Source: Aquimarina sp. Aq78
Lineage (GTDB): Bacteria > Bacteroidota > Bacteroidia > Flavobacteriales > Flavobacteriaceae
DNA: 64,000 nt
Reading direction: 5' to 3'
NCBI RefSeq assembly: GCF_900299525.1
Contig: NZ_OMKA01000001.1
Coordinates: 682,001-746,000 of the forward strand
Positions 24,910 through 33,592 of the stretch are shown here, piece by piece. Below the pieces are notes generated by a model. It had not been told where the DNA came from, did not search any database, and worked only from the letters and a program-made list of their open reading frames with translations. Positions within the stretch are counted from its first letter, which is position 1, and every line of letters begins with the position of its first letter. Position numbers and translations under genes: made by a program.

Positions 24910-25716
24910 TTAAGGGAGTTTCTGTTCGGTTATTTTATATACTATTCCATTATTAATTTCCAAAATTAAAACAGGCTTATCTGTAATTACTTTCTGGAAA
25001 GCCTTTAATGGAAAACCGGAAGAAATCTGATTAATATTTTCAATCTTCACCCTCGCCTTATCGTCAAGTTCTAATATTTTAGACCTAGAACTCTGGTTAT
25101 GAATATAATAATTATTATATAAAAAATACAATGTATCTCCATTTTTATCCAAATCATATTCGGCTTCCCCTAATTCTTTAGCTTTTTTAACTGCTTTTCT
25201 ACCCTGATAATACTCTATAATATCTGCTTCTATAAAAACAACATCGTTGCTTTTATAAACTCTATTTATGTAACAATATTTCCTTTCAAATTTTAGTTTA
25301 GATTTTCCATCCGCTTCTTCTTCTTTTCCACTTCCAGTATTACCAGAAAGAGAAGTTATAGTATCTGCTTTATTTGATAATTCTTCATTTTGATATTTAG
25401 AAATATCTGTTTTAAGTTTATCCACTTCCTTTTGTAAAGAATCATTTTCAAATATAAGTCGCTGTACATCTACATCTCCTTCTAAAGACTCAGTTTTGGT
25501 AATATTTTCTTTTTCACCAAGGATCACATAAAGACTTCCCGCGGTTAGCAACAACATCAAAATAAGAATAAAAATAAAGTAAAAATTACGTCTTCTTTTA
25601 CTTCTCTTTAAATCTTCAGAAATAGAGATAAGGCGATCCTCCAGCCGTTGCTGTTTGATATCAGTTTTTTCCATCTGATAGTGCATCGATATAAGCTCTT
25701 CTTCTTTTTTATCCAT
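24910..25716 (-). CDS. Single-pass membrane coiled-coil protein, partial paralogue of its neighbour
   Basis: 268 residues. The N-terminus EELISMHYQMEKTDIKQQRL mirrors the neighbour's DLLSLHYQIEKAEIKQKKL, followed by basic residues (KRSKRRRNF) and a transmembrane helix (FIFILILMLLLTAGSLYVIL). The outside part has a coiled coil (about 85-115), a low-complexity linker, and a C-terminal domain (CYINRVYKSNDVVFIEADII ... KVITDKPVLILEINNGIVYKI) that I do not recognise and that is not SPOR-like. It lies 63 bases upstream of the SPOR-like gene in the same direction, so the two may act as a pair. Function unknown. Confidence 0.75.
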   Translation of the reverse strand: MDKKEEELISMHYQMEKTDIKQQRLEDRLISISEDLKRSKRRRNFYFIFILILMLLLTAGSLYVILGEKENITKTESLEGDVDVQRLIFENDSLQKEVDKLKTDISKYQNEELSNKADTITSLSGNTGSGKEEEADGKSKLKFERKYCYINRVYKSNDVVFIEADIIEYYQGRKAVKKAKELGEAEYDLDKNGDTLYFLYNNYYIHNQSSRSKILELDDKARVKIENINQISSGFPLKAFQKVITDKPVLILEINNGIVYKITEQKLP

Positions 25717-25764
25717 TGTATACTAAAGCAATTCTAATTTTAAAAAAGATCGGTAATTATAAAA

Positions 25765-26607
25765 TTAAGGCATCCATTTAATGTTCTTGAAATCTGGCTT
25801 TCGCTTTTCAAGAAATGCGTCTCTTCCTTCTTTGGCTTCCTCTGTCATATACGCTAGTCGTGTTGCCTCCCCTGCAAACACCTGTTGCCCTACCATACCA
25901 TCATCTGTAAGATTCATTGCAAATTTTAACATTTTGATAGATGTAGGTGATTTCTCAAGGATTTCTTTTGCCCATTCATATGCTGTATCTTCAAGATCAT
26001 CATGAGGAATCACAGCATTTACCATTCCCATTTCATAAGCATCTTGCGCAGAGTAATTTCTTCCTAAAAAGAAAATTTCACGTGCTTTTTTTTGTCCAAC
26101 CATCTTTGCTAAATAAGCAGAACCATATCCTCCATCAAAACTTGTTACGTCTGCATCGGTTTGTTTAAAAATAGCATGTTCTTTACTTGCAAGAGTAAGA
26201 TCGCAAACAACATGAAGACTATGCCCTCCTCCTACAGCCCATCCAGGTACTACTGCAATAACGACTTTTGGCATAAACCTAATAAGCCTTTGAACTTCTA
26301 AAATATTTAACCTGTGTCTACCATCATCTCCAACATACCCTTGATGACCTCTAGCCTTTTGATCTCCTCCGCTACAAAAACTATATACTCCGTCTTTTGT
26401 CGAAGGCCCTTCTGCAGAAAGCAGAACCACACCTATAGATGTATCTTCTTGTGCATCATAAAAAGCATCATAAAGTTCACTTGTTGTATTTGGCCTAAAA
26501 GCATTACGTACATTTGGTCTGTTAAATGCTATTCGTGCAACACCTCCCGATTTTTTATAGGTGATATCTTCGTATTCTTTTACAGTTTTCCAATCTATTG
26601 AACTCAT
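25765..26607 (-). CDS. menB: 1,4-dihydroxy-2-naphthoyl-CoA synthase
   Basis: MenB closes the ring of o-succinylbenzoyl-CoA to make 1,4-dihydroxy-2-naphthoyl-CoA in menaquinone synthesis. A 280-residue crotonase fold. Oxyanion-hole and active-site regions are visible: AFNRPNVRNAFRPNT, SFCSGGDQKARG, VPGWAVGGGHSLHVVCDLTL and DVTSFDGGYGSAYLAK, the last being a MenB hallmark. I start at the ATG at 26607 (MSSIDWKTV); an in-frame TTG eight codons upstream overlaps a likely -7 element (minus-strand TATTTTTG, 26636-26629). menD and isochorismate synthase lie 3-7 kb away in the same direction. Confidence 0.96.
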   Translation of the reverse strand: MSSIDWKTVKEYEDITYKKSGGVARIAFNRPNVRNAFRPNTTSELYDAFYDAQEDTSIGVVLLSAEGPSTKDGVYSFCSGGDQKARGHQGYVGDDGRHRLNILEVQRLIRFMPKVVIAVVPGWAVGGGHSLHVVCDLTLASKEHAIFKQTDADVTSFDGGYGSAYLAKMVGQKKAREIFFLGRNYSAQDAYEMGMVNAVIPHDDLEDTAYEWAKEILEKSPTSIKMLKFAMNLTDDGMVGQQVFAGEATRLAYMTEEAKEGRDAFLEKRKPDFKNIKWMP

Positions 26608-26767
26608 TAATCTATTTTTTTGTATCCTCAAAAATACTACAATATACTATATCTCACTGCATCAATTATGGGGTAAATCCCCTTATTTTTGATTTTATTT
26701 TAAATAAAAAACAGATTTTAGTATAGTTTTTGATGGTTTTATCTGAATTGATAATATATTTACCATT

Positions 26768-27178
26768 ATGAAAGTTTTTTTAGCAATACTTATTGGAGGC
26801 ATTAGCTTTTTATCATACGGACAAGAAGATGTACCAAATACAATATCTATAGAATGGGAGCAATTAAGCGCCCCATTAGTAATGAATAAAAAAGAGCTTA
26901 AAACTAAAAAGTATCAATTACTGGAAGTAGATCTAACTGTAGACTTAAGACAGCAAGCATTTAAGAAAAGCTATACAATGTACATTGATACTCCGAAGTA
27001 TAAAGATATTTCGTCAAAATATAATGTTGCAATCCCTCAACCAAAAACATCTGGTTTTAGATTATCTGGTAATGGTTACAACCCCAATACAAATATTGGG
27101 GGTATAAAAAATACAGCTTATAAAGATGCCAGTTTATATAGTGGTGCTTTCTGCCCTATTACCGGTTTAGCTTATTAA
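26768..27178 (+). CDS. Exported small protein of unknown function
   Basis: 136 residues with a signal peptide (MKVFLAILIGGISFLSYGQ, cleavage likely before QEDV). The mature part has no recognised domain; it carries a charged middle (NKKELKTKKYQLLEVDLTVD) and a Gly/Asn/Tyr-rich tail (GNGYNPNTNIGGIKNTAYKD) ending in GLAY. It probably resides in the periplasm or outer membrane. It converges on the ferritin gene. No homologue is recalled, so it may be lineage-specific. Confidence 0.65.
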   Translation: MKVFLAILIGGISFLSYGQEDVPNTISIEWEQLSAPLVMNKKELKTKKYQLLEVDLTVDLRQQAFKKSYTMYIDTPKYKDISSKYNVAIPQPKTSGFRLSGNGYNPNTNIGGIKNTAYKDASLYSGAFCPITGLAY

Positions 27179-27225
27179 TCCAAATTATACAAAAAAACAT
27201 CTTAGATTAAAATTTACTATATAGG

Positions 27226-27735
27226 TTATTTACCAACAGGGATTCTTTCATCAATGTATTGAAGTGGCATATCTCCTGACAAATCAAACATATCTAAAAT
27301 ATCTTTAATAGTCTCTTCCTCCTCAAGCTGCTCTTCTACAAACCACATTAAGAAGTTTTCTGAACCAAAATCATTTACTTTCCTACATTTTGCAACAATT
27401 TTATAAATAGATTGTGTGATGGATATCTCATGGTTTAATGCAGTTTCAAAAATTTCTCTAAGAGAAGAAAATTCATGGGTTATATTAGAAACATCAGGAG
27501 AATATGCTGATCCACCTGTATCATTAATAAACTTAAAAATTTTCATCATATGCTCTCTTTCTTCTGCCGCCTGCTTATAAAAAAAAGAAGCACTATTTAC
27601 AAGAGTTTTTTGATCACACCATGAGGCCATTGCTAAATACAATGACGAAGCTCTTTGTTCTTTCTCAATTTGCTTATTAAGCATATCCATTACCTCTAGA
27701 TTAATGCTTATTTCTTGTCGTGTTAGATTTTCCAT
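27226..27735 (-). CDS. Bacterial non-haem ferritin
   Basis: A 169-residue four-helix-bundle ferritin that oxidises Fe(II) and stores iron in a 24-mer shell. Ferroxidase residues are visible in LNKQIEKEQRASSLYLAMASW and in the ExxH motif of AAEEREHMMKIF (Glu59/His62), with later Glu in VEEQLEEEETIKDIL. FtnA-type: no haem-binding Met of bacterioferritin is evident. Leftward, with a 93-base gap from the upstream small gene. Confidence 0.93.
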   Translation of the reverse strand: MENLTRQEISINLEVMDMLNKQIEKEQRASSLYLAMASWCDQKTLVNSASFFYKQAAEEREHMMKIFKFINDTGGSAYSPDVSNITHEFSSLREIFETALNHEISITQSIYKIVAKCRKVNDFGSENFLMWFVEEQLEEEETIKDILDMFDLSGDMPLQYIDERIPVGK

Positions 27736-27828
27736 TTTTCTAATATTTTTAATAAAAGTATAGAAAATCTAGATGTAAAACTTAATTGATACCCTATTTA
27801 TAGTAAGTCTAAATCTAATAATAAAACA

Positions 27829-28140
27829 TCATGATACTAGCATAGCATTTAATTCTATCATTGCAAATGTTCCTTTCATAAAATCTACAAAATCCAACAC
27901 CATTAATGTATCTAATAAAATCAAATGTTCTTTATCACATAAAGACAATAATACGGTATCATTATGATTAAGTAAATCATCTATATACTCAAATGAGGAC
28001 ATCTGTTTTGCCTTATACCTTAAGCTAAGCAATTGACAAAAAGAAATTTTAACCATTTTATGGCCAAAGTCAATATAATAACATCGCTCTGTTGATGATT
28101 GATATGAGGAGTAGTATGTTGAAGAAAAAATTAATTCCAT
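27829..28140 (-). CDS. Small conserved protein of unknown function
   Basis: 103 residues, starting MELIFSSTYYSSYQSSTERC. The region CYYIDFGHKMVKISFCQLLSLR and the Leu-rich C-terminal half (LILLDTLMVLDFVDFMKG) suggest a small compact alpha/beta protein. It faintly recalls the DUF6686 group of Bacteroidota, which I cannot confirm. No signal peptide or membrane helix. It lies between ferritin and a CvfB-like gene in the same direction; a tie to iron is possible only by position. Confidence 0.6.
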   Translation of the reverse strand: MELIFSSTYYSSYQSSTERCYYIDFGHKMVKISFCQLLSLRYKAKQMSSFEYIDDLLNHNDTVLLSLCDKEHLILLDTLMVLDFVDFMKGTFAMIELNAMLVS

Positions 28141-28240
28141 ATTTAAAGGCCGCTAAAATACTTTTTATTTAGATTTAATCCAAATAAAACAAGCAAAAAG
28201 TAACTTCTCCTTTAAATATTGGTACTGATTTTATTTTGGT

Positions 28241-29074
28241 CTACTCTACCAAGCGTATTCCCTCTTTCTCAATAATAATTTTTCTTTCTTTGTACAGTGA
28301 TCCGATAGCTTTTTTAAAACTTTTCTTACTCAATTGAAAAACCTCTTTAATATCTTCGGGATCTGATTTATCATTCAGATCAATAAAACCACCGCTAGAT
28401 TTTAACTCTTTTAAAACCTGCTCTGCATTTGGCTCTATCCCTCTAAATCCGTGTCGCTGTAATGTAAGATCTATCTTGCCATCAGGGCGAACTTTTTTCA
28501 CAAACCCTTTAAGTTGATCTCCTGGTGTTATCTTTTGAAAAATTTCATCACCATATACTAATCCTAAATGTTTTTGATTTACAATCATATTCCAACCATG
28601 TGGTGAAGGATGAGAAGCGATAAGATCGACTTCATCATATGAAGACAGTAAAACTAAAGAATTATCTAAAAAAGCATTAGTCTTACTTGACGCAACAAGT
28701 CGATTGGTTTCTCCATCAAGGTACACATAAACAAGATACCAACTACCTGCTCTCATTTTTGAGGATTGTTCTCTAAAAGGAACAAAAAGATCTTTTTCTA
28801 ATCCCCAATCCAGAAAAGCACCAATTTCTGACACATTTGTACATTTTAAATAAGCAAAAGATTTTACAGTTGTAAAAGGCTCTAAGGTAGTAGCAACAAT
28901 ACGCTCTGAACTATCCAAATACACAAAAACCTTTAAAACATCTCTTATTTGAAATTGTTCTGGCACATACTTATTAGGCAATAAAACCTCATCCCCTTCT
29001 TCGTCACAAAGATAAATTCCTTGATCTCTTTCTCTAACGACCTCTAACATATTATATTCCCCAAGCTTAAGCAT
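28241..29074 (-). CDS. CvfB-like S1 RNA-binding protein
   Basis: 277 residues with three OB/S1-like domains followed by a winged helix, as in the CvfB family. Visible are the first strand pair GIYLCDEEGDEVLLPNKYVP, an S1 motif VSEIGAFLDWGLEKDLFVPF, another around LKGFVKKVRPDGKIDLTLQ, and the C-terminal helix LSKKSFKKAIGSLYKE. CvfB binds RNA and affects expression of surface and virulence proteins in Gram-positive bacteria; in flavobacteria the role is untested. A -7 element (minus-strand TATCTTTG, 29098-29091) precedes it, and a strong hairpin at 29128-29171 insulates it from the upstream DUF2853 gene. Confidence 0.88.
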   Translation of the reverse strand: MLKLGEYNMLEVVRERDQGIYLCDEEGDEVLLPNKYVPEQFQIRDVLKVFVYLDSSERIVATTLEPFTTVKSFAYLKCTNVSEIGAFLDWGLEKDLFVPFREQSSKMRAGSWYLVYVYLDGETNRLVASSKTNAFLDNSLVLLSSYDEVDLIASHPSPHGWNMIVNQKHLGLVYGDEIFQKITPGDQLKGFVKKVRPDGKIDLTLQRHGFRGIEPNAEQVLKELKSSGGFIDLNDKSDPEDIKEVFQLSKKSFKKAIGSLYKERKIIIEKEGIRLVE

Positions 29075-29127
29075 GTCTCTTTTTTTTGCGCAAAGATAAT
29101 TCTTTAATCCTCCTATTTATCTAAATT

Positions 29128-29171
29128 CAACAAAAAAAGGTGTTCATTACAATGAACACCTTTTTTTGTTG
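29128..29171 (-). terminator. Strong hairpin terminator between DUF2853 and CvfB-like genes
   Basis: A perfect 21-base inverted repeat (29128-29148 and 29151-29171) with only two unpaired bases between the arms: A7 and T7 runs flank GGTGTTCATT and its complement. It lies just past the DUF2853 stop codon and would work in either direction. Confidence 0.9.
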
Positions 29172-29185
29172 TAGAAAATCGTATA

Positions 29186-29527
29186 CTATTTATAAACAGA
29201 TTCTTTTCCAAAATGTTTTGTCAAAAGATAATAAACCACCGCTCTATACTTATTACGGTTTGATTTACCATAAGCCTCAACTACAGAAGCAATACCTTCA
29301 TCTAGTTTTGGTCCATCAGAAAGACCAAGTTTCTTGATTAAAAAGTTTTTCTTTACGGTATCTAATTCACTTTGATCCGAACCAGATACTGTGGCAGCAT
29401 CTGCATTGTAAATTGAAGGACCACATCCAATTGTAACTTTGGTTAAAAGATCCATATCTGGAGTCTGGCCAATTTTATCTTTGATATCTGCGGCGTATTT
29501 TGTGATTAACTCGTCTCTTTTACTCAT
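29186..29527 (-). CDS. DUF2853 family protein
   Basis: 113 residues, recognised as DUF2853 from MSKRDELITKYAADIKDKIG, TPDMDLLTKVTIGCGPSIYN and the C-terminal SNRNKYRAVVYYLLTKHFGK. It is an all-helical, soluble cytoplasmic protein; the family has no known function. Its transcript ends at the hairpin immediately downstream. A gap of 104 bases separates it from menD upstream. Confidence 0.88.
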   Translation of the reverse strand: MSKRDELITKYAADIKDKIGQTPDMDLLTKVTIGCGPSIYNADAATVSGSDQSELDTVKKNFLIKKLGLSDGPKLDEGIASVVEAYGKSNRNKYRAVVYYLLTKHFGKESVYK

Positions 29528-29631
29528 AGGATAATTGCGTTTTTAGGTTTTTAGTTCACTTTTTTTCCAGATCAAATATAGATGAATTATTCATTAATAA
29601 TTCATCTGCAAAGTATATTAAAACACGGATA

Positions 29632-31356
29632 TTAGACAAAATACCTAAAATAATCGACTAAAGTACTATCGTTTTCTTTTCTGGGAGTAAAAATTTCAAG
29701 CAATTGAGGTGTTTTATCATTTTCATACATCTTTTTAGATTCATGAACTAATTCTTCCAGCGTATGTGCAGTACGATATTCAAAACCAAACATTTTGCAC
29801 AAATGCATTGCCGTAAGATGATGTGTTGTTTCAAAATATTTTTCAAAATTAACACTCTCCTCTTTTCCTGGCAGAATTCTAAATATCCCGCCCCCTTCAT
29901 TATTAATAACAATAATTTTAAAATTTGAAGGGATATAATCATTCCATAATCCATTACTATCATAGAAGAAACTTAAATCTCCCGTTATCAAGGTTGTAGG
30001 TACTCCCGAAGCCAGAGCTGCACCAATAGCAGTAGATGTACTTCCATCGATACCACTTGTTCCTCTATTACAAAACACCTGAAAAGTTGGATTTAACGTA
30101 AATAATTGCGCATACCGCACAGTAGAGCTATTACTTAATTGTATCATTTGCCCATCTGAAATAACATTAAAAATAGCTTCGAATGCTTTGAGATCGCTAA
30201 AAGAAATTTTATCAAGATATGATGCATGCCGTACTCTACGATGATCTCTTATAGAAACCCAAAAAGGTTTATAGGTACTATCGACGCTCTTTATGTTTTG
30301 AAAAAAACGTGAGAAGAACACATTGGTCTGCAATTTTATATGTTCTGTGAGACAGAAATAGGTATCATATGCTTTTTTTGAATCAATATGCCAATGTGAT
30401 TTTGGCTGATATTGTCGCAAAAATGCTTTAATCCTTTTAGAGACAACCATACCTCCAATAGTTAAAAGAATATCTGGCTGTAATGCTTTAAGTTCATCTT
30501 CATTTAAAGTAGAAATTAATTGATCGATACAATTAATATGTGATGCATGATGAATATTAGATGTCGTTTCTGTTAATACCAAAACCGAAGGATCATCGGC
30601 AAAATACTCTATCCACTTTTGCTCAACTGTTCCTGGTGAATTGACACCTATTAATACCATTTTACGTTTTGCCTGATTCCACTCTTCATGCATTTCTGAT
30701 TGTAAATCTTCAGAAAACTGATGATGGGGTTTTTCTACAGGAATATTTCTGGAAATAATAGTAGGTTGATCCAGTTTATCGTATAAAGGTTCGTAAAAAG
30801 GGACATTAATATGTACTGGTCCTTTTTGCTCTATTGCTTTATTTAACGCCAGATTGATTTCTCTTTCATTATGCTTTTGAGCTTCATGTTGCTTTTGGCG
30901 TACTTTAGGATCATCAATTTTTGTTTCGGCAACAACTTCAGAATATAAATTAGCCGAATACAAAATGTGGTTTTCAAATACATTTTTTTGACGAATCGTT
31001 TGCCCGTCTCCAATATCAATTCTTTCAATAGGGCGATCTGCACTTAAAACTACTAATGGTATATCACTATAAAATGCTTCTGAAATTGCAGGATAATAGT
31101 TTAATAATGCACTACCCGAAGAACAAACCAAGGCAACTGGTTTTTGGATCTGTTGTGCAATACCTAATGCAAAAAAAGCAGCACATCGTTCATCTACGAT
31201 ACTATAACACTGCATACCAGGATGTTCACTAAACCCAATTGTTAGTGGTGCGTTACGAGATCCTGGTGAAATAACAATATGAGTGATTCCTTTTGCTTCG
31301 CATAAGGTAACAATAGATTGTGCTAAAGGAATTTTTGAATATAAGCGTTTCTTCAT
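29632..31356 (-). CDS. menD: 2-succinyl-5-enolpyruvyl-6-hydroxy-3-cyclohexene-1-carboxylate synthase
   Basis: MenD joins 2-oxoglutarate, after ThDP-dependent decarboxylation, to isochorismate, the first committed step of menaquinone synthesis. 574 residues. Family marks include VISPGSRNAPLTIGF near the N-terminus, the glutamate region SIVDERCAAFFALGIA, VCSSGSALLNYYPAISEAFY, NRGTSGIDGSTSTAIGAA and the ThDP/Mg2+ motif GDLSFFYDSNGLWN. It lies downstream of isochorismate synthase (63 bases), in pathway order. Confidence 0.97.
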   Translation of the reverse strand: MKKRLYSKIPLAQSIVTLCEAKGITHIVISPGSRNAPLTIGFSEHPGMQCYSIVDERCAAFFALGIAQQIQKPVALVCSSGSALLNYYPAISEAFYSDIPLVVLSADRPIERIDIGDGQTIRQKNVFENHILYSANLYSEVVAETKIDDPKVRQKQHEAQKHNEREINLALNKAIEQKGPVHINVPFYEPLYDKLDQPTIISRNIPVEKPHHQFSEDLQSEMHEEWNQAKRKMVLIGVNSPGTVEQKWIEYFADDPSVLVLTETTSNIHHASHINCIDQLISTLNEDELKALQPDILLTIGGMVVSKRIKAFLRQYQPKSHWHIDSKKAYDTYFCLTEHIKLQTNVFFSRFFQNIKSVDSTYKPFWVSIRDHRRVRHASYLDKISFSDLKAFEAIFNVISDGQMIQLSNSSTVRYAQLFTLNPTFQVFCNRGTSGIDGSTSTAIGAALASGVPTTLITGDLSFFYDSNGLWNDYIPSNFKIIVINNEGGGIFRILPGKEESVNFEKYFETTHHLTAMHLCKMFGFEYRTAHTLEELVHESKKMYENDKTPQLLEIFTPRKENDSTLVDYFRYFV

Positions 31357-31419
31357 TCGAATCGCTAAATTACAATATCGAACTAATTTACACCAGAATT
31401 TTAAGTAATTTAACCCTGG

Positions 31420-32511
31420 CTAAAACAAAACTCTTTTCATTGTCTCTGTTTTCTTTACAGTTTCCTCCCACTCTTTCTCTGGATCAGAATCTTTTGTGAT
31501 CCCTCCTCCTACATAAAGAATTGCTTTTTCATTACTTAACTCCATACAACGAAGGTTCACAAATAAATCAGATTTAACAGCACCTTCTTTATTCATATTG
31601 AGTTCCCCCAGAAAACCTGTATAATACTTACGATTGTATCTTTCTGTAGTAAGAATAAAAGATTTAGCTTCGTCTTTAGGAAGTCCGCAAACAGCTGGGG
31701 TTGGATGCAACACCTTAATTATTTTTTCTATGCTTGAATTTTCATGATCCAAAACCCCGCTAATATCGGTACGTAGATGTAAAAGTGTACCTGCTTTATG
31801 TGTGTAAGTTTTAGAATATTGTACATCATTAATAATTGAAGATAATTCATTAGTAACAAAAGAAGTAACCATTTCCTGCTCTACTAATTCTTTAGTTCCC
31901 CAATCAACATCTATAGTATTTATATATGGCTGTGTTCCTGCTAGGGCCATTGTAAAAAAATCGTTGTTTTTTACCCGGATTAAGGTCTCTGGAGTCGCTC
32001 CCATCCATGTACCGATTTTGGGATGAAACCACAGATATACAAAGGCCTTTGGATAATAGTCTATCAGGTTTTTAAATATATGCAGATTACTAAAAGAATT
32101 TGGTATTAAAACCTCTTCTTTTCTTGACAATACTACTTTTTTAAAACGATCAGATTGTATTGCTTTAATTCCTTTTTTTACAAGCTCAACATGTTTTTTT
32201 TTAGCTTCAGATTTCACCAAAAAAGAATCTGCTGATTTCTCTGAAGTTCTTTTTTCCTTATTTATAGTTTGTGATGAAATAGTAGCATTGCAATAATTAC
32301 TTTTTTCTGAAGGAATAATAACAGCTTTATCAGAAGTATCAAAAGGAGCAAAAACAAACCCCGAAACAGTATAATCCTCTACTTCATATATTTGATCATT
32401 TTCTTGAAAAATAGCATGTAATGTCATAGAATCTGCTTTCCTATACACTACAAAAGGCAGATGTTGATCTAACTGCTCTTCAATTTTAGCATAAACATCT
32501 TCTATGCTCAT
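31420..32511 (-). CDS. menF: Isochorismate synthase
   Basis: Converts chorismate to isochorismate for MenD. 363 residues from the ATG at 32511 (MSIEDVYAKIEEQL); an in-frame TTG eight codons upstream would overlap the preceding gene and is less likely. Chorismate-binding-enzyme motifs: FKKVVLSRKEEV, GTWMGATPETLI, LHPTPAVCGLPKDEA, RKYYTGFLGE, SDLFVNLRCMEL and the C-terminal YVGGGITKDSDPEKEWEET. The start lies one base after the stop of the thioesterase gene, indicating translational coupling. MenF versus EntC naming rests on the menD neighbour. Confidence 0.95.
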   Translation of the reverse strand: MSIEDVYAKIEEQLDQHLPFVVYRKADSMTLHAIFQENDQIYEVEDYTVSGFVFAPFDTSDKAVIIPSEKSNYCNATISSQTINKEKRTSEKSADSFLVKSEAKKKHVELVKKGIKAIQSDRFKKVVLSRKEEVLIPNSFSNLHIFKNLIDYYPKAFVYLWFHPKIGTWMGATPETLIRVKNNDFFTMALAGTQPYINTIDVDWGTKELVEQEMVTSFVTNELSSIINDVQYSKTYTHKAGTLLHLRTDISGVLDHENSSIEKIIKVLHPTPAVCGLPKDEAKSFILTTERYNRKYYTGFLGELNMNKEGAVKSDLFVNLRCMELSNEKAILYVGGGITKDSDPEKEWEETVKKTETMKRVLF

Positions 32512-32512
32512 A

Positions 32513-32938
32513 CTATTTGGTTTTAGGAAGTGCAATAGTAGTCAACTTAACTATTGAAACCAGACTACCTTCTTCATCCTTTATCTTTATATCCCATAAC
32601 TGAGTAGTACGCCCCTGGTGTAAAATTTCCGCTTTAGCAAATACATAACCTTGCTTAACACTTTTTACATGATTTGCAGAAATCTCTATTCCTCTTATAT
32701 AAAAATCTTTAGCATTAAGAAAAATAAATGATGCTGCACTACCCACACTCTCTGCAAGTGCTACCATAGCTCCACCATGCAAAACACCATCTGGCTGATG
32801 AACTCTGGGAGTCACAGGCATTTTAGCAACCAGATAATCTTCACCAACTTCACAGAAAGAAATCTCCAAAGTTTCCATTAAAGTGTTTTTACACATCTTA
32901 GCACATTGTTCTAGCACTTCTTCCTGTGTCAAATTCAT
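32513..32938 (-). CDS. PaaI-type hotdog thioesterase, possible DHNA-CoA thioesterase
   Basis: A 141-residue hotdog-fold acyl-CoA thioesterase. The PaaI/YdiI-type active-site stretch HQPDGVLHGGAMVALAESVG includes the catalytic acid (Glu in AESVG). It leads an operon with isochorismate synthase and menD, so it may hydrolyse 1,4-dihydroxy-2-naphthoyl-CoA, the thioesterase step (MenI) of menaquinone synthesis; that is inferred from context. A minus-strand TATTTTTG at 32964-32957 is a possible -7 element. It is divergent from the TetR gene. Confidence 0.85.
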   Translation of the reverse strand: MNLTQEEVLEQCAKMCKNTLMETLEISFCEVGEDYLVAKMPVTPRVHQPDGVLHGGAMVALAESVGSAASFIFLNAKDFYIRGIEISANHVKSVKQGYVFAKAEILHQGRTTQLWDIKIKDEEGSLVSIVKLTTIALPKTK

Positions 32939-33011
32939 AAGCTTTATAATTTAAACCAAAAATATACAATGCTATCTAATAATTCTAACTATATTTGATT
33001 ATTATTTTAAC

Positions 33012-33019
33012 GAACGTTC
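33012..33019. promoter_or_regulatory. GAACGTTC palindrome before the TetR gene
   Basis: Perfect palindrome GAACGTTC inside the looser dyad AACGAACGTTCAAT, ending 7 bases before the TetR ATG. TetR proteins often bind such dyads at their own promoter or start, so it is a candidate autoregulatory operator (inference). Confidence 0.4.
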
Positions 33020-33025
33020 AATAAA

Positions 33026-33589
33026 ATGCCAAAGGTAAAAACATCCAAAGAAGAAGTTCTAAAAAAGATAATCCCTATCCTGCGCTCTCGAGGAGTTCAA
33101 AACAGTAGTATGAGTGAGCTCTCTAAAGCCTGTGGTATACAGAAGTCTCATTTTTATTATTATTTCAGCAATAAAGAAGATCTAATTAGAGAAGTTCTTG
33201 CAACTGTTCACAGCTATTTTAATTACAATCTATTTAGGATTATTGAAAGTAGCACTTTAACTCTTAATGAAAAAGTGTTAAAAATGAAGCTACTTCTGGA
33301 CAAATTATTCAAAGCTTCAGATGGTGGGTGTATTATGGCAAACACAGCATTAGAAACCATTCACCTCGACCCCATATATAAAAAAGAAATACAATCATTT
33401 TTCAGAGATTTTATTTTAGGGCTACAACAATTGCTTGAAGTGAATCACTCAACAGAAAAAGCATTACTACTGGCAGAACAAATGGTACAGGATATCGAGG
33501 GTGGTATTTTATTGATGCAGATTTATGACGATCCAAAATATCTTAACAATGCCATTGAAAGAACAGAAATAGCAATATTAAATCAGTAA
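33026..33589 (+). CDS. TetR/AcrR family transcriptional regulator
   Basis: 187 residues. The N-terminal helix-turn-helix is clear: LRSRGVQNSSMSELSKACGI followed by QKSHFYYYFSNKEDLIREVL. The C-terminal ligand domain has ASDGGCIMANTALETIH, like the TetR_C group found in AcuR-type regulators. It is followed 3 bases later by an alpha/beta hydrolase gene, so it probably regulates its own operon, induced by the hydrolase substrate or a related small molecule. The palindrome at 33012-33019 may be its operator. Confidence 0.9.
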   Translation: MPKVKTSKEEVLKKIIPILRSRGVQNSSMSELSKACGIQKSHFYYYFSNKEDLIREVLATVHSYFNYNLFRIIESSTLTLNEKVLKMKLLLDKLFKASDGGCIMANTALETIHLDPIYKKEIQSFFRDFILGLQQLLEVNHSTEKALLLAEQMVQDIEGGILLMQIYDDPKYLNNAIERTEIAILNQ

Positions 33590-33592
33590 AAT

